DNA from: Betaproteobacteria bacterium UKL13-2
GTDB taxonomy: Bacteria; Pseudomonadota; Gammaproteobacteria; Burkholderiales; Usitatibacteraceae
Reading direction: 5' to 3'
Length of the DNA: 64,000 nt
Assembly: GCA_001602455.1 (NCBI GenBank)
Contig: CP012157.1
Coordinates: 1,297,733-1,361,732 of the forward strand
Shown: positions 35,635 through 45,557 of the stretch, piece after piece
How positions within the stretch are numbered: the stretch's first letter is position 1
Layout of the letters: each line of letters starts with the position of its first letter
Position numbers and translations under genes: made by a program
Notes under the pieces: generated by a model
What the model was told of the DNA's origin: nothing
What the model saw: the letters and a program-made list of their open reading frames with translations, nothing else
The model's database searches: none

Positions 35635-38600
35635 TCAGGGCACGCTCCCTCGACGCAGCGAGCGTACGATGGATTGAACGAGATCTTCGACGGTGTTGGG
35701 TTTATAGACAATGTCGTGTATGCCCGTGTTCTGGGCAGCCGTGCGCAGCTCATCGGTGATGTAGCCGGAGGTGATGATGATCGGTAAGTCGGCACGAATA
35801 TGTTTTACATTCTGTGCGACATCGAGGCCTGATTGCCCCGGCATGTTGTAGTCGGATACGACTAAATCAACGTCCTCAGGATGCTCGCGAATCGCATCAA
35901 GAGCGCGTGCCGCTGAAAGGTATCCACTTGCACGAAAGCCACGCTTTTCCAGTATGCGTACGGTGAGGATGACCATCGCTTCATCATCGTCGATGTAAAT
36001 GACGTGCTGCCCTCTACCTTCGAGCACCGTTTGTGTCGGCAGCGCGGCGGCCATTTGAGTTGTTGAATCAGCGACCGCTGGTAGGTAGATGTCGAATCGT
36101 GTGCCTGCGCCGACATGGCTATTGACGACGATATGTCCGTGATGCACTTTGATGATGCCGTGAACGACAGCCAGACCTAGGCCCGTTCCGACGCCAACCG
36201 CCTTGGTCGTAAAGAAGGGTTCAAATATCCTCGCTTGTATCGCTTCATCCATGCCGCATCCATTGTCCGTCACAGATAGCAGCGCGTAGCGACCTGGGGA
36301 CAGCGTGGCGTTGGCCAGTGGTGACTCTTGCGCGATGCGAGTCTCAGAAAGTGAGATGACGATCTGACCTTCGCCGTTCGGCAGGGCGTGCCACGCGTTT
36401 GTGCAAAGATTGACGAGCACTTGTGAGACTTGCGTGGCATCGCATTTCACGATGATCTGTGGTGTATCAATTTTGGTGTCAAGTCGCGTCTTGGCCGGAA
36501 TCGTTGCGCGTAGTAGTGCGGCGGCTTCATTGATCAGAGGGAGTAAGGGCTGGGCCGCGAGGTCTTGAGTTTGGCGACGGCTGAAGGTGAGGATTTGCTC
36601 AACCAAGCGCTTGGCGCGCACTGCCGCTTTGTTGATTTCATTCAAGCTGAGTTGGATATGGGCGTTTTGCGCTGAATCTTCGCTGGCGAGTTTCACGTTA
36701 CCGAGAATGGCACCCAAAATATTGTTGAAATCATGAGCGATGCCGCCCGCAAGAGTGCCCAGCGATTCTATTTTTTGCGCCTCGCGGAGCTGTTGTTCAA
36801 GGCTCAGACGCACCGTCTCGGCCACGACTGCTTCGGTGATATCAGTAAAGGTCGCGACCACGCCGCTGGGTCTTGATTCGGTTGTCGAATCGCTGTGATC
36901 GAATATTGGTGCGGTGTTAATGGATATCCAGGTGCGTTGACCATCGGCTTTGTCGATGCCCATGATGACGTTAGTTTGTGCAACGCCGTCGCGAAGCGTG
37001 ACGAGCGCCGGGTGTGCGTCCCCACCAAATGGCGTGCCATCTTCGCGCACGGCACGCCATCGTGGGTCGAACCTGTTTTGCGTCATCATCTGGTTTGCGG
37101 TTAGGCCGAGAATCCGCTCAGCGCTGCGATTGCAGACAAGAATTTCGGACTTGTGGTTACGCAGAATGAAGCCTTCTTGAAGGGCGTCAATCGCAACGCC
37201 GAAACGCTGCTCACTGGCTAAAAGGGCTTCTTCCACGCGTTTGCGCTCGGTGATATCGCGTGAAACTGAAACCCAGTGGGTGTACCAACCTTTCTCGTTG
37301 GCGATTGGCGAAATTTGCATTTCCAGCCAAAACGCCTCCCCGGATTTTGTGTAGTTGATGACCTCCTCTCGCACCGGCTGCCATGCCATAAGCGCGGCGC
37401 GCACGCGGGCAAGTACGGCGTCGTCTGTTCGTGGGCCTTGCAACATGCGGGGCGTGTTCCCAAGCGCTTCTTCGCGCGTGTATCCGGTTCGTCTTGTGAA
37501 GGCCGCATTGACAAAAACGATTCGCGGGCCGGGTGCATCAACCGGCTCCGCCTCCGTGATTAGGACAATATCGTTTGTATTCGAGACGCTTGCTTCCAGT
37601 AGTCGTAAATGCTCTTCATGAGCGCGATGCGCGGTGATGTCGCTGATTGTGCCGATCACGCGATTCGGACGCCCCGCTGGGCTGCGAGATACGACTTTTG
37701 CGCGGATATGAACCCACTTCCATGTGCCGTCGGCGCAGCGCTCACGGTGCTCGTCCACGTAGTAGTCAATCTCGCCATCAATGATCGCTTGGAATTTTGC
37801 GCGTGCGCCGATCACGTCGTCTGGATGCAGGCGCGCTGTCCAATCAGCCATGTCGTCGGTCGCATTCGGTTGACTCTGGCCAAAAACATCGCGGTACAAG
37901 CGGGATACTGCGACCTTGTTCGTTCTCAAATCCCAATCCCAAACAGCTTCGCTGTCGCCTTCTAAGGCGAACTGCCATCGTGCTTCACTTTCACGCAAGG
38001 CGTCGCTGGCTGCGGCCGACTGCGCGGTCCAGTGGCGCTGTTGGCGAATAGCGTATCGGTATGCAGCGAATCCGAGTGTTAAGAAAATGGCCGTTTGTAG
38101 AAACGTTTTTCGCAGCCTCTGCCACCATGCCGACCAGACTTCAGCAACAGGAAATTCGACGAATAGTGTGACGGGAAACGATGGCAGGCGACGGAAGACG
38201 TTCAGATGCAGCAGACCATCGAGGCTACTCGCGCCCTCGACATTTCCACGCATCGGAAAATTGTTGTCGCTCAAGAATTGGGTTAGCGCACCCGCTTGAG
38301 GTTGCCCGTATAGGGCGTCAATCGAGGTGCTGCTCGGAATGGGGTAACGACTCAGGAGAAAGCCGTCATCTCTTAGCAGACCAAACGCGGCACGTTGTGC
38401 AATCGGCGTGTCGAGCCAAAAATGACGCAGGTACTCGTGGGGAAGATTGGCGCCGACGATGTAAGTTATGCCGCCATTGGCGTCACGGAGGGCACGCCGA
38501 ATTGGCACCATCGGCGTTGCGCTCAAGACAGAGAGGAAAGGCTGCCCCACGCTTATGTTTGCACCGGTCCGAAGTTCGGCTAACGACGTTTGAAATGACG

Positions 38601-39087
38601 GCTCGTGCCCCACTGAGGCACGCACAGCGCGTGGCGCAGAATTGGCTGATACCAACACATCACCACTTGAGTTCAATAATGTGACGTTGTAGAACTCTGG
38701 GTGGAGTCTTTTGAATCGCTTGAGGGCGGTATAGGCCAAATTGAGGTCAACCACAGTGCCGGTTGCGGTTAGCGCCTCGCTCAGGCCGCGTAAATCAAGC
38801 TCAATTCGATTGAAATACATATCAAGCGCACGCGCTTCAATTTCGGCGATTGACGTGAGATTTTCAAGTGCGGCGGCGCGCTCCTCGTACCACGACTCGA
38901 CTGAAATGAGACCAAGAAAACCGAGTGAGATCACCACCAAAACGGCCGCCATGCGGTGGAGGATCTGCTCGCCGCGCCGATTCAAGGCCGATACGGCGCT
39001 TCGCAGATTGGCAACGATTGTGCGCATTGAAACGGTAGGATGGCGTGAGTGAGTGGGATTGGTCGTTGACTCGCCTGAGTACTTCAC
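35635..39087 (-). CDS. multi-PAS hybrid histidine kinase with periplasmic sensor domain
   Basis: A 1150-residue sensor kinase. The first transmembrane helix is at about 46-65, and a periplasmic Cache-like domain runs to about 325 ([38 protein letters not shown]). The second helix is near 330-350. Three PAS domains follow at about 370-495, 500-630 and 635-760. The middle one has the LOV-like loop GNTPRMLQG but no flavin-binding Cys. The dimerisation domain has His785 ([14 protein letters not shown]), the ATPase part has DNGCGM and [12 protein letters not shown], and a receiver at about 1029-1145 has its Asp in VVSDYNMPG. The GTG start at 39087 is uncertain, since ATG at 39027 is possible. It is separated from the other kinase by 265 bases and may form a separate transcript. 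Confidence 0.88.
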   Translation of the reverse strand: MKYSGESTTNPTHSRHPTVSMRTIVANLRSAVSALNRRGEQILHRMAAVLVVISLGFLGLISVESWYEERAAALENLTSIAEIEARALDMYFNRIELDLRGLSEALTATGTVVDLNLAYTALKRFKRLHPEFYNVTLLNSSGDVLVSANSAPRAVRASVGHEPSFQTSLAELRTGANISVGQPFLSVLSATPMVPIRRALRDANGGITYIVGANLPHEYLRHFWLDTPIAQRAAFGLLRDDGFLLSRYPIPSSTSIDALYGQPQAGALTQFLSDNNFPMRGNVEGASSLDGLLHLNVFRRLPSFPVTLFVEFPVAEVWSAWWQRLRKTFLQTAIFLTLGFAAYRYAIRQQRHWTAQSAAASDALRESEARWQFALEGDSEAVWDWDLRTNKVAVSRLYRDVFGQSQPNATDDMADWTARLHPDDVIGARAKFQAIIDGEIDYYVDEHRERCADGTWKWVHIRAKVVSRSPAGRPNRVIGTISDITAHRAHEEHLRLLEASVSNTNDIVLITEAEPVDAPGPRIVFVNAAFTRRTGYTREEALGNTPRMLQGPRTDDAVLARVRAALMAWQPVREEVINYTKSGEAFWLEMQISPIANEKGWYTHWVSVSRDITERKRVEEALLASEQRFGVAIDALQEGFILRNHKSEILVCNRSAERILGLTANQMMTQNRFDPRWRAVREDGTPFGGDAHPALVTLRDGVAQTNVIMGIDKADGQRTWISINTAPIFDHSDSTTESRPSGVVATFTDITEAVVAETVRLSLEQQLREAQKIESLGTLAGGIAHDFNNILGAILGNVKLASEDSAQNAHIQLSLNEINKAAVRAKRLVEQILTFSRRQTQDLAAQPLLPLINEAAALLRATIPAKTRLDTKIDTPQIIVKCDATQVSQVLVNLCTNAWHALPNGEGQIVISLSETRIAQESPLANATLSPGRYALLSVTDNGCGMDEAIQARIFEPFFTTKAVGVGTGLGLAVVHGIIKVHHGHIVVNSHVGAGTRFDIYLPAVADSTTQMAAALPTQTVLEGRGQHVIYIDDDEAMVILTVRILEKRGFRASGYLSAARALDAIREHPEDVDLVVSDYNMPGQSGLDVAQNVKHIRADLPIIITSGYITDELRTAAQNTGIHDIVYKPNTVEDLVQSIVRSLRRGSVP

Positions 39088-39104
39088 AGCTCGATCGCTG
39101 CGTC

Positions 39105-39119
39105 GAAATGTTCATGGCT
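39105..39119 (+). repeat. dispersed ATGAAATGTTCA motif, copy 2 (diverged)
   Basis: GAAATGTTCATGGCT lies 18 bases upstream of the GTG start of the multi-PAS kinase. It shares GAAATGTTCATGG with copy 1 and GAAATGTTCA with the other three copies. Confidence 0.45.
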
Positions 39120-39263
39120 TGGATTTTGGCGATTTCCCGACATCCTTGAATCAAACAGTAGCCTCATAAATACAGGCTAATTTGATTCACTACAAACGTA
39201 TTGTGGCGCTATTTCGGCCAGACTCAAGCGGAGATAGGGCGCGTGCCCTGACGCCGCCTGAGT

Positions 39264-39307
39264 CTTCAGTTAGCCTTCTGTTGGCCTTCAGTTGGCCTTC
39301 AGTTGGC
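39264..39307. repeat. short tandem repeat downstream of acnA
   Basis: Four imperfect copies of an 11-base unit (CCTTCAGTTGG and variants) lie between the stop of acnA (39319, minus strand) and the kinase promoter region. No hairpin or T-run is evident. Their role is unknown. Confidence 0.6.
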
Positions 39308-39318
39308 CCGCGCCGGTT

Positions 39319-42048
39319 CTATGCGGCCTTGCTAATTAGTTCGCGCAACACATACGGCAGAATTCCGCCGTGTAGGTAGTAGTCAACCTCAATGGGTGTA
39401 TCGATGCGTAGCAGCACCGTGACCTCTTGTGTCGAGCCATCGGCGCGGGTAATACGCAAGGTGACATCCATCTGCGGCTTGATGCCGTTTTCGAGGCCGA
39501 CGACATCGATGACCTCGTTGCCAATGAGTTTTAGCGATTCGATGGTGTCGCTACCTTTGAATTGACAAGGCAATACGCCCATACCAACCAAGTTGGAGCG
39601 GTGGATACGCTCAAAGCTCTTTGCGACCACAGCTTTAACGCCGAGCAATTGTGTGCCCTTCGCCGCCCAGTCACGCGACGACCCGGTGCCGTATTCCTCC
39701 CCGCCGAAGATGACTGTCGGCGTGCCAGCGGCGATGTATTTCATGGCGGCGTCGTAGATCGCCATTTGTTCGCCCTCAGCTTTGTCGCCCGGTTGATACA
39801 AGGTCACACCGCCTTCGACGCGTGAGCCATCGGCTTTGGACGGCAGCATCAGGTTCTTGATGCGAACGTTGGCAAATGTGCCGCGCATCATCACTTCGTG
39901 ATTGCCGCGCCGTGCGCCGTAGCTGTTGAAATCGGCCTTCATCACCTTGTGCTCAATCAGATACTTGCCAGCGGGCGAGCTGTCTTTGATCGAGCCGGCG
40001 GGGGAGATGTGGTCAGTGGTCACGGAGTCGCCAAAGATGCCGAGGATGCGAGCACCTTTAACGTCTTGGGCAGTTCCCGCATGCATACCAAAGTTCGCGC
40101 CAAAAAATGGTGGCTCGGCGATGTAGGTCGATGTCGGCCAATCGTAAACCTGACCGGTCACGCCTTTGATGTTCTGCCACAGCGGATTGTCGGCACCGAG
40201 GTTCGAATACAGACGCTGGAAGGTCGCCGGGTCTTTGGCGAAGCCCATCACGGCGGCGACTTCGTGGCTGGTGGGCCAAATGTCTTTGAGATATACCGGG
40301 CCATCTTTACCCATGCCAAGCGGTTCAGTTTCAAGATCTTTCAGCACCGTACCGGCAATGGCATATGCCACTACTAGCGGCGGCGAGGCTAAGAAGTTGG
40401 CGCGGATGTTGGCGTGAATACGCGCTTCAAAGTTGCGGTTGCCTGAGAGCACTGCGGCGGCGACGACATCATTGCCGACGATGGCTTCGTTAAATGCGGG
40501 TGTGAGGTCACCGGCATTACCAATACAGGTGGTACAGCCATAGCCCGCCAGATAGAATCCGAGTTTTTCGAGATACGGAAGCAGGCCGGCCTTGGTGAGG
40601 TAGTCGGTGACCACACGCGAGCCGGGTGCAAGTGAGGTCTTGATGTGCGGCTTGACAGTTAAGCCTTTCTCGACCGCCTTTTTCGCGAGCAAGCCGGCGG
40701 CCAGTAATACGCCTGGGTTGGAGGTGTTGGTGCAACTGGTGATCGCCGCAATCAAGACGTCGCCGGACCCGATCTCGATACCGTCTTTGGTCGGGAAGCG
40801 TTTGTTTAAGTCCTCAGCGGACTTGGAGAAGCCGTTTTCTGCTGGTGGCTTTGAGAAGAGTGAGGTGAATTGAGATTTCAGTTTGCCCAATTCGATTCTG
40901 TCTTGCGGACGCTTCGGCCCTGCCACCGATGCGCGCACGGTGTCCAGATCGAGTGCCAGCGTCGTCGAGTAATTGCAGTCGCCTTCGAGCGGCACGCCAT
41001 AGAGGCCCTGCGCCTTGAAGTAAGACTGAAAGGCGTCAATTTCATCCGCCGTGCGGCCGGTTGACGTCAAGTAATCCACTGTCACGTCATCGACGGGGAA
41101 GAAGCCCATCGTCGCGCCGTACTCTGGTGCCATGTTGGCGATCGTTGCGCGATCGGGCAGGGCGAGGGTGCGCGCGCCTTCGCCGAAGAATTCCACAAAC
41201 TTACCGACGACTTTGGCTTTGCGTAGCATTTCGGTTACGACTAACACGAGGTCAGTTGCCGTCACACCTTCGCGCAGCTTGCCAGTGAGATTCACACCGA
41301 CCACATCCGGCGTCAAGAAATAGACTGGTTGACCGAGCATACCGGCTTCGGCTTCGATGCCCCCCACACCCCAACCAACCACACCGATGCCGTTAATCAT
41401 GGTGGTGTGTGAATCGGTGCCGACTAAGGTGTCGGGGTAATACACCCCCGCTTTATTGTGAACGCCGCGCGCGAGGTATTCGAGATTGACTTGATGCACG
41501 ATACCAATGCCCGGTGGCACGACTTTGAAGGTGTCGAATGCTTGCATCCCCCACTTCATGAATTGATAGCGCTCTTGGTTACGCTGAAATTCGAGTTTCA
41601 TGTTGAGGTCGAGCGAATCTTTCGCGCCGTAGTGATCGATTTGCACCGAGTGGTCCACCACGAGATCAACCGGCACCAGCGGCTCGATGACCTTGGGGTT
41701 CTTGCCCATTTTTTTCACCACACCGCGCATCGCGGCTAAGTCAGCCAAGAGGGGAATGCCGGTGAAGTCCTGCAACACCACACGCGCCACGATGAACGGG
41801 ATTTCGTTCTCTCGCTTGTCGGTCGCCCCCCAGTTTGCCAGTTGCTTGATGTGTTCTTCGGTGACCTTCTTGCCATCGACATTGCGCAACACCGCTTCGA
41901 GAACAATCCGAATCGAGATCGGTAGCTTGGCCACATTCGGGTAGGTTTTTGCCAACGCCGGAAGCGAGTAGTACTGGCCGGTCTTGCCGCTGGCGAGGGT
42001 GAATGATTGCAGGGTGTTGTGTGTGTTGTGAGGGGTATTGTGTGACAT
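39319..42048 (-). CDS. acnA: aconitate hydratase A
   Basis: Isomerises citrate to isocitrate through cis-aconitate using a [4Fe-4S] cluster. The 909 residues fit the AcnA/IRP1-like family. Visible features are [22 protein letters not shown] near the N-terminus, [33 protein letters not shown], the cluster cysteines in [12 protein letters not shown] and [11 protein letters not shown], and the C-terminal swivel domain with [18 protein letters not shown] carrying the substrate-binding Ser/Arg. AAGGA lies 6 bases before the ATG. A VapBC module is immediately upstream in the same direction, so acnA probably has its own promoter near 42060-42085 or reads through from vapC. Confidence 0.97.
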   Translation of the reverse strand: MSHNTPHNTHNTLQSFTLASGKTGQYYSLPALAKTYPNVAKLPISIRIVLEAVLRNVDGKKVTEEHIKQLANWGATDKRENEIPFIVARVVLQDFTGIPLLADLAAMRGVVKKMGKNPKVIEPLVPVDLVVDHSVQIDHYGAKDSLDLNMKLEFQRNQERYQFMKWGMQAFDTFKVVPPGIGIVHQVNLEYLARGVHNKAGVYYPDTLVGTDSHTTMINGIGVVGWGVGGIEAEAGMLGQPVYFLTPDVVGVNLTGKLREGVTATDLVLVVTEMLRKAKVVGKFVEFFGEGARTLALPDRATIANMAPEYGATMGFFPVDDVTVDYLTSTGRTADEIDAFQSYFKAQGLYGVPLEGDCNYSTTLALDLDTVRASVAGPKRPQDRIELGKLKSQFTSLFSKPPAENGFSKSAEDLNKRFPTKDGIEIGSGDVLIAAITSCTNTSNPGVLLAAGLLAKKAVEKGLTVKPHIKTSLAPGSRVVTDYLTKAGLLPYLEKLGFYLAGYGCTTCIGNAGDLTPAFNEAIVGNDVVAAAVLSGNRNFEARIHANIRANFLASPPLVVAYAIAGTVLKDLETEPLGMGKDGPVYLKDIWPTSHEVAAVMGFAKDPATFQRLYSNLGADNPLWQNIKGVTGQVYDWPTSTYIAEPPFFGANFGMHAGTAQDVKGARILGIFGDSVTTDHISPAGSIKDSSPAGKYLIEHKVMKADFNSYGARRGNHEVMMRGTFANVRIKNLMLPSKADGSRVEGGVTLYQPGDKAEGEQMAIYDAAMKYIAAGTPTVIFGGEEYGTGSSRDWAAKGTQLLGVKAVVAKSFERIHRSNLVGMGVLPCQFKGSDTIESLKLIGNEVIDVVGLENGIKPQMDVTLRITRADGSTQEVTVLLRIDTPIEVDYYLHGGILPYVLRELISKAA

Positions 42049-42084
42049 GGTATTCCTTCGTGCAAAGAAAGCGTAAAGACATCG

Positions 42085-42489
42085 TTACGCAACGGGATTG
42101 ATAATTTTGAGGCCTTTGAAGTAATCGCGGAAAAAACCGTTATCGCGTGTGATCAGGCAGTCTGCCTGAAGCATCGCGTGCGCACCAATCAGAAAGTCGG
42201 CCGCCATGCGCGACTTACTTCCACGGTTCATGGCGTATTCGTGCATCAGCATCGATGCGGTGAGTGCGGAGTCAAATGAAATCTCGCTGTAAACGATGCC
42301 AGCATCGACAAAAAATTCCTGTAACTGCCCGGTCTTGCCAAAGTACCTTCCCAATTCGGCAACGACGGGAGCCGACACGCATGTGACGCCACGTTGGGCG
42401 GCTGCGGTCAAGGCTTGAAGAGATGGTTCTGCTTCCGGGGTGCCTTTGATAATGTCAAACAGGACGCTCGAATCAATGGCGCTAATCAT
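42085..42489 (-). CDS. vapC: VapC-type PIN-domain ribonuclease toxin
   Basis: A 134-residue PIN-domain protein. The metal-binding acidic residues are all in place: Asp6 (SAIDSSVLFD), Glu45 (VVAEL), Asp98 (AADFLIGAHA) and Asp116 (TRDNGFF). VapC toxins cut RNA, often initiator tRNA or 23S rRNA; the target here is unknown. The start overlaps the stop of the antitoxin gene by 4 bases, the usual VapBC arrangement, and its synthesis should depend on antitoxin translation. It appears intact. Confidence 0.92.
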   Translation of the reverse strand: MISAIDSSVLFDIIKGTPEAEPSLQALTAAAQRGVTCVSAPVVAELGRYFGKTGQLQEFFVDAGIVYSEISFDSALTASMLMHEYAMNRGSKSRMAADFLIGAHAMLQADCLITRDNGFFRDYFKGLKIINPVA

Positions 42490-42800
42490 TTTTTCTGACG
42501 CCGGGCCTTCAGTAACTTGATGGCATCGTCATGCGGCAGGTTGGCGCTGCGTTTGTCCTCGGGCGACCCAGTCCACGGGAAGGAGCGGCCACGCAATTGT
42601 TCCATGAGTTCGTCAGTTGATTGTCCGTTGGTGCTGAACTTGCCGACCCATTTGCTCATCTGTAGGGACACTTTTTTGCGTAGCAGCAACTGGCCGTTCT
42701 TGATCTCGACTTCTAACTTGGTGCCGGGCGAAAGCCCGAGCTTGTCACGCGCCTCTTTCGGCAGGGTAATCTGGCCGCGCTCGGCGACGGTGGCTTCCAT
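42486..42800 (-). CDS. vapB: VapB-type AbrB-fold antitoxin
   Basis: A 104-residue protein starting at MEATVAERGQITLPKEARDK. The frame is open to 42857, but this ATG is where the AbrB/MazE swapped-hairpin domain begins (residues 1-47, ending LEVEIKNGQLLLRKK). The C-terminal half is the part expected to wrap round and block the toxin. It forms an operon with vapC through a 4-base overlap. A palindrome 71 bases upstream (42871-42891) is a likely operator. The long C-terminal segment with DELMEQLRGR is typical of this antitoxin group. Confidence 0.88.
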   Translation of the reverse strand: MEATVAERGQITLPKEARDKLGLSPGTKLEVEIKNGQLLLRKKVSLQMSKWVGKFSTNGQSTDELMEQLRGRSFPWTGSPEDKRSANLPHDDAIKLLKARRQKK

Positions 42801-42870
42801 GGTGAGACTTCGTTGAGGCGTTTGGAAATGGGTTGTCAATATACGCCTGAAACACATTCAGACGCAAGAA

Positions 42871-42891
42871 GTATGCATGAGTTATGCATAC
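42871..42891. promoter_or_regulatory. candidate vapBC operator palindrome
   Basis: GTATGCAT and ATGCATAC form perfect 8-bp inverted arms separated by GAGTT. The site lies upstream of the vapB start on the correct side. VapB proteins typically bind such palindromes to repress their own operon. Confidence 0.5.
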
Positions 42892-42895
42892 CTAA

Positions 42896-43025
42896 TAACG
42901 CAGAATTTTTGACCTTCTGCTGGGGCCGACGCGTTGCGGTCATTGGCGAGCAAGATGAGGAACGATGTGACCTCGGCTGCGCTTCGATTGCCGCGCCGGT
43001 AGAGAGGCGTTAGAATTCTGCGTTA
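42896..43025. repeat. 130-bp element bounded by TAACGCAGAATT inverted repeats
   Basis: TAACGCAGAATT at 42896-42907 reappears inverted at 43014-43025 (AATTCTGCGTTA). The intervening 105 bases contain no gene. It could be a small mobile element or remnant inserted beside the toxin-antitoxin locus, at the junction to the cassette-like genes. Confidence 0.5.
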
Positions 43026-43251
43026 CGCTGGAGTCTGCGCCGCGAAGGTGTGATCCTGCGATTCGACCGACCGGAAATGGGGAATTTGTTATGGCTGTGC
43101 ATAAATACCGCATAAAAAAGCAACTTCTTGATTGCAAGTGCTTTCCCGGCATTTTCCGGCCACGGTCAGGAGCCAGCGTGCCATGTTATGCGGCATTTCG
43201 CGTTTCTACATTGAGTTAGGCAGCGCAAGCCACCACCTTCGAGCCTCTAGG

Positions 43252-43440
43252 ATGTCGTCCTATACGGGTATCTACGTCCATCGCCTTGCATCAGGTGAAG
43301 TTTATGCAGTTCAAGTCCGCGATACTGCGGCCATTGAGCTGTCGATTGATCCGGCAACTTGCCAACAGCGCTTGCTACAGCCCCCCCTTCATGAACTCAC
43401 GGATCTAGAAACGTATCGGCGCCAGCAACAGCGCAGCTAA
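43252..43440 (+). CDS. hypothetical small protein (62 aa)
   Basis: The frame is open from 43132, but the more protein-like portion starts at ATG 43252 (MSSYTGIYVHRLASGEVYAVQVRDTA). The sequence reads as a short alternating beta sheet followed by a basic, Gln-rich C-terminus (TYRRQQQRS). I recognise no family. The ribosome-binding site is weak. It stands 13 bases before the next gene in the same orientation and is likely co-transcribed. A GTTAGGC heptamer (43215-43221) lies upstream, the kind of sequence that ends an integron attC site. Confidence 0.45.
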   Translation: MSSYTGIYVHRLASGEVYAVQVRDTAAIELSIDPATCQQRLLQPPLHELTDLETYRRQQQRS

Positions 43441-43453
43441 GAAGGAGTCTTTT

Positions 43454-43912
43454 ATGTCTATTGCATCGCCATTTTTTGAGGCGCTGATCGGCAAGGCTGT
43501 ATCGCACGTTTGGCGCGGCCATGGCTCGGCAATTTTCATTGAGTTTGGCAAACTCACACCCAGCACAATCACCAGAAAAAATAAAACGCCGGGTGAGTCC
43601 GTTGGCGAACTAAGTCTGATGATTGGGTGGAGTTGGCGCATCGAGCGACCTAAGTCAATCTTGGGGGGTAGCTGGAGCGCTGTAGGTCAGTGGCCCGCAA
43701 TGTTTGAAAAGTTAAAAGGTGCCACCGTTTCGGACGTTCAACTCTTTGGCCACGTTCCTGAAATCTGCGTTTCGCTGTCGAATGGCCTTCGTGTTGTATC
43801 GTTCATGACTGCCGAAGGTCAACCCGAATGGGCTCTCATCTCACACGGGCCAGCGATAGGTAATCTGAGTGTCAGAAGAGGCGCTCTGTATGTTGAGCCA
43901 CCGAATCTCTAA
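43454..43912 (+). CDS. hypothetical protein, possibly immunity-like (152 aa)
   Basis: A 152-residue soluble protein with an excellent AAGGAG ribosome-binding site 8 bases upstream of the ATG, so it is almost certainly translated. It begins SIASPFFEALIGKAVSHVWRG and continues with GSAIFIEFGKL, WSWRIERPKSILGGSWS and VPEICVSLSNGLRVVSFMT, suggesting an alpha/beta single-domain fold rich in Trp and Gly. The pattern recalls small proteins often found beside toxins or in cassette arrays, but I cannot name a family and do not assign a function. Confidence 0.75.
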   Translation: MSIASPFFEALIGKAVSHVWRGHGSAIFIEFGKLTPSTITRKNKTPGESVGELSLMIGWSWRIERPKSILGGSWSAVGQWPAMFEKLKGATVSDVQLFGHVPEICVSLSNGLRVVSFMTAEGQPEWALISHGPAIGNLSVRRGALYVEPPNL

Positions 43913-43961
43913 GCGTATCGTCGATAAGGATTGCCTCGCTCCGCACTGCGGCGCCGCGGCT

Positions 43962-43979
43962 CGCTTCAACGTTGGAACA
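43962..43979 (+). repeat. attC-like right-end fragment between cassette-like genes
   Basis: The gap between two small genes ends with GCGGCTCGCTTCAACGTTGG, which resembles the right half of integron attC sites (GCGGCTTAACTCAAGCGTTAG in the classic aadA site). No matching left half is evident after the previous stop codon. Confidence 0.3.
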
Positions 43980-43999
43980 CTACTGGAGGGTAATTGAAC

Positions 44000-44383
44000 A
44001 TGAGCAACATGAATGAAAAAAATATCTCACCTGTAGACTGGTACGTGTGCTCATATCTTCTTCGTTTTATTGAGTTGGCTAACACCGACAATGACAACGA
44101 GGAGGCCAAGTTTTTATCATGGGAAAATACAGTGATTGTGAAAGCAAAATCGATGGAGGAGGCTTACGATAAAACGGTTGCGATCGCTAATCTTGAAACT
44201 GAGCCATACAAAGGTGGGTCTGCGGGCGCAGACGTAAAGTGGGTTTTTGAAGGTGTCACTTCTGTGCTCCCTATTTACGAGGAGCTTGAAGATGGGGCTG
44301 AAATAATGTGGTGTGAGCATAAACCAAAAAAATTAAAAACCCTGAAATCGCTGGTCGGCAAAAAGCAAGATTTTTTGTCGTGA
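44000..44383 (+). CDS. DUF4288-like protein (127 aa)
   Basis: A small soluble protein with the DUF4288 layout: an N-terminal WYVCSYLLRFIEL strand, then WENTVIVKAKSMEEAYDKTVAIANLE (a strand and a helix with the family's regularly spaced Ala), then VKWVFEGVTSVLPIYEELEDGAEIMW. The ATG at 44000 is preferred, with GGAGGG 10 bases upstream; a TTG at 43994 is also possible. The base composition is clearly more AT-rich than its surroundings, suggesting transfer. DUF4288 function is unknown; members often sit near toxin immunity genes. Confidence 0.75.
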   Translation: MSNMNEKNISPVDWYVCSYLLRFIELANTDNDNEEAKFLSWENTVIVKAKSMEEAYDKTVAIANLETEPYKGGSAGADVKWVFEGVTSVLPIYEELEDGAEIMWCEHKPKKLKTLKSLVGKKQDFLS

Positions 44384-44402
44384 TTTTTTCTATAGACAAT
44401 GC

Positions 44403-44430
44403 CCAACAAGCCGTTGCAGCCCAAGCCGGC
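44403..44430 (+). repeat. attC-like left-end fragment after the DUF4288 gene
   Basis: Shortly after the stop codon the sequence GCCCAACAAGCCGTTGCAGC begins, close to the left half of attC sites (RYYYAAC core followed by a spacer and a GTTCAAGCCG-type arm). The expected right half with GTTRRRY is not present before the next gene. Confidence 0.35.
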
Positions 44431-44490
44431 ACTTCGTACCTCCGCTGTGCTGTTTGTAAGTCGCCATCGAATTAACTGGAGATGTACCCG

Positions 44491-45051
44491 ATGTCAGATA
44501 TCACGATCAAACTAGAACGCCCGTTTGTCGAAGAACTTTTTGCGCGATACGAAACTCTGATCGGCAAAGATTTCCCCGGTTATCGGAACCACGTTTATCG
44601 CACGATCACGTATGCCATGCATTTCCTTAGTAATGCAGAAGAACATGAAAGGTTGGTTCAAGTTGCGTTCGTCTACCATGATATCGGTCTCTGGACAGAT
44701 CATGAATTAGCCTATCTGGAGCCATCCGAGGCGGTGGCGTTAGCCGACAACAAGAAGTTTGGATTTGGGTTAGATCCCGAATTGCTGCGTGGCGCCATCC
44801 ATTGGCACCACAAGATTTTTCCTTACAGCGGCCCTCATCGCGAAGTCATTGAGGCTTGCCGCAAGGCCGACTGGATTGACGCGTCAAAAGGAATGCTTCG
44901 CAAGGGCGTTAGCAGAGCGCAAATTCAACGCGTCGAAGCCGCATTCCCAAACTTGGGTTTCCACGACACACTGCTGCGGCTTGCTAAAGATTATGGCGGC
45001 TCAACACTTGTTGGAGGCGCTAAGGTGACGTTGGGGATCGTGAAGTGGTAG
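44491..45051 (+). CDS. HD-domain hydrolase
   Basis: A 186-residue HD-superfamily protein started at the ATG at 44491, which has GGAG 9 bases upstream; an ATG at 44482 overlaps the ribosome-binding site. Metal-binding residues are visible in order: His in GYRNHVYRTITYAMHFL, the His-Asp pair in VAFVYHDIGLWTD, His residues in AIHWHHKIFPYSG, and Asp in CRKADWIDAS. Such proteins hydrolyse phosphate esters, often of nucleotides. The substrate is unknown. It is the last of four same-direction small genes and faces the solitary hicB convergently. Confidence 0.85.
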   Translation: MSDITIKLERPFVEELFARYETLIGKDFPGYRNHVYRTITYAMHFLSNAEEHERLVQVAFVYHDIGLWTDHELAYLEPSEAVALADNKKFGFGLDPELLRGAIHWHHKIFPYSGPHREVIEACRKADWIDASKGMLRKGVSRAQIQRVEAAFPNLGFHDTLLRLAKDYGGSTLVGGAKVTLGIVKW

Positions 45052-45138
45052 CACGCGCCGCGTGGCGCGTAGGTCGCGATTCATCAGGCGGTGCGAGTTT
45101 AGTACGATTCCGCACATTTGTGTGCAGATGCCAACAAA

Positions 45139-45492
45139 TTATCTTCGCCGTGTTGCGTTCTTTGGTGCAGCCTGCTCGACTGCACGCACGAGCCAATCAT
45201 TCAGGCTGAGGCCCTCTGCTTGGGCGGCGATGATCGCTTCCACATGAGTTTCTGGTGCGAGCCTGAGCAGGATGCGGCCACCCGCCTGTTTTTGCGGGTT
45301 GATCCCGGCCTCTCGGCATACGGAAATGTAGTGGTCGATCGCGAACTCAAAGTCGCCACGTAGTTCGTCGACGCTGGCACCATGGAATGAAATTTCTTCA
45401 GACAGTCCCAACACATCGCCGACAAACACCCCGTCGGTTTCGTCATAGCTGATGCGCGCGAGGTAACCTTTGTAGCGCATGATGTTTTTCAT
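45139..45492 (-). CDS. hicB: solitary HicB-family antitoxin-like protein
   Basis: A 117-residue HicB-family protein with an N-terminal partial RNase-H-like fold (MRYKGYLARISYDETDGVFVGDVLGL, then EISFHGASVDELRGDFEFAIDHYI) and a C-terminal ribbon-helix-helix-like part (GRILLRLAPETHVEAIIAAQAEGLSLNDWLVRAVEQA). The start at 45492 (MKNIMRYKG) has GGGGA 6 bases upstream. The HicA toxin that usually precedes hicB is absent on either side, so this is an orphan. The dispersed 18-bp motif lies just upstream of its start, and a palindrome at 45558-45582 may be its operator. Confidence 0.88.
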   Translation of the reverse strand: MKNIMRYKGYLARISYDETDGVFVGDVLGLSEEISFHGASVDELRGDFEFAIDHYISVCREAGINPQKQAGGRILLRLAPETHVEAIIAAQAEGLSLNDWLVRAVEQAAPKNATRRR

Positions 45493-45500
45493 TCCAAGTC

Positions 45501-45518
45501 CCCATGAAATGTTCAGGC
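45501..45518 (+). repeat. dispersed ATGAAATGTTCA motif, copy 3
   Basis: CCATGAAATGTTCAGGCT, identical to copies at 58156 and 62004, lies 8 bases upstream of the hicB start codon and overlaps its ribosome-binding region. Confidence 0.65.
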
Positions 45519-45557
45519 TAGTAGAAAGCGAATTTTTGATCTGGCGCATTAAATCAT

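Noticed and set aside
37400-37600. LOV photoreceptor domain in the multi-PAS kinase
   Set aside because: The loop reads GNTPRMLQG and lacks the flavin-binding Cys of true LOV domains (N-C-R-F-L-Q), so it is an ordinary PAS domain.
45053-45070. GC-rich hairpin (ACGCGCC/GGCGCGT) after the HD gene as a terminator
   Set aside because: The stem is only 7 bp and no T-run follows on either strand.
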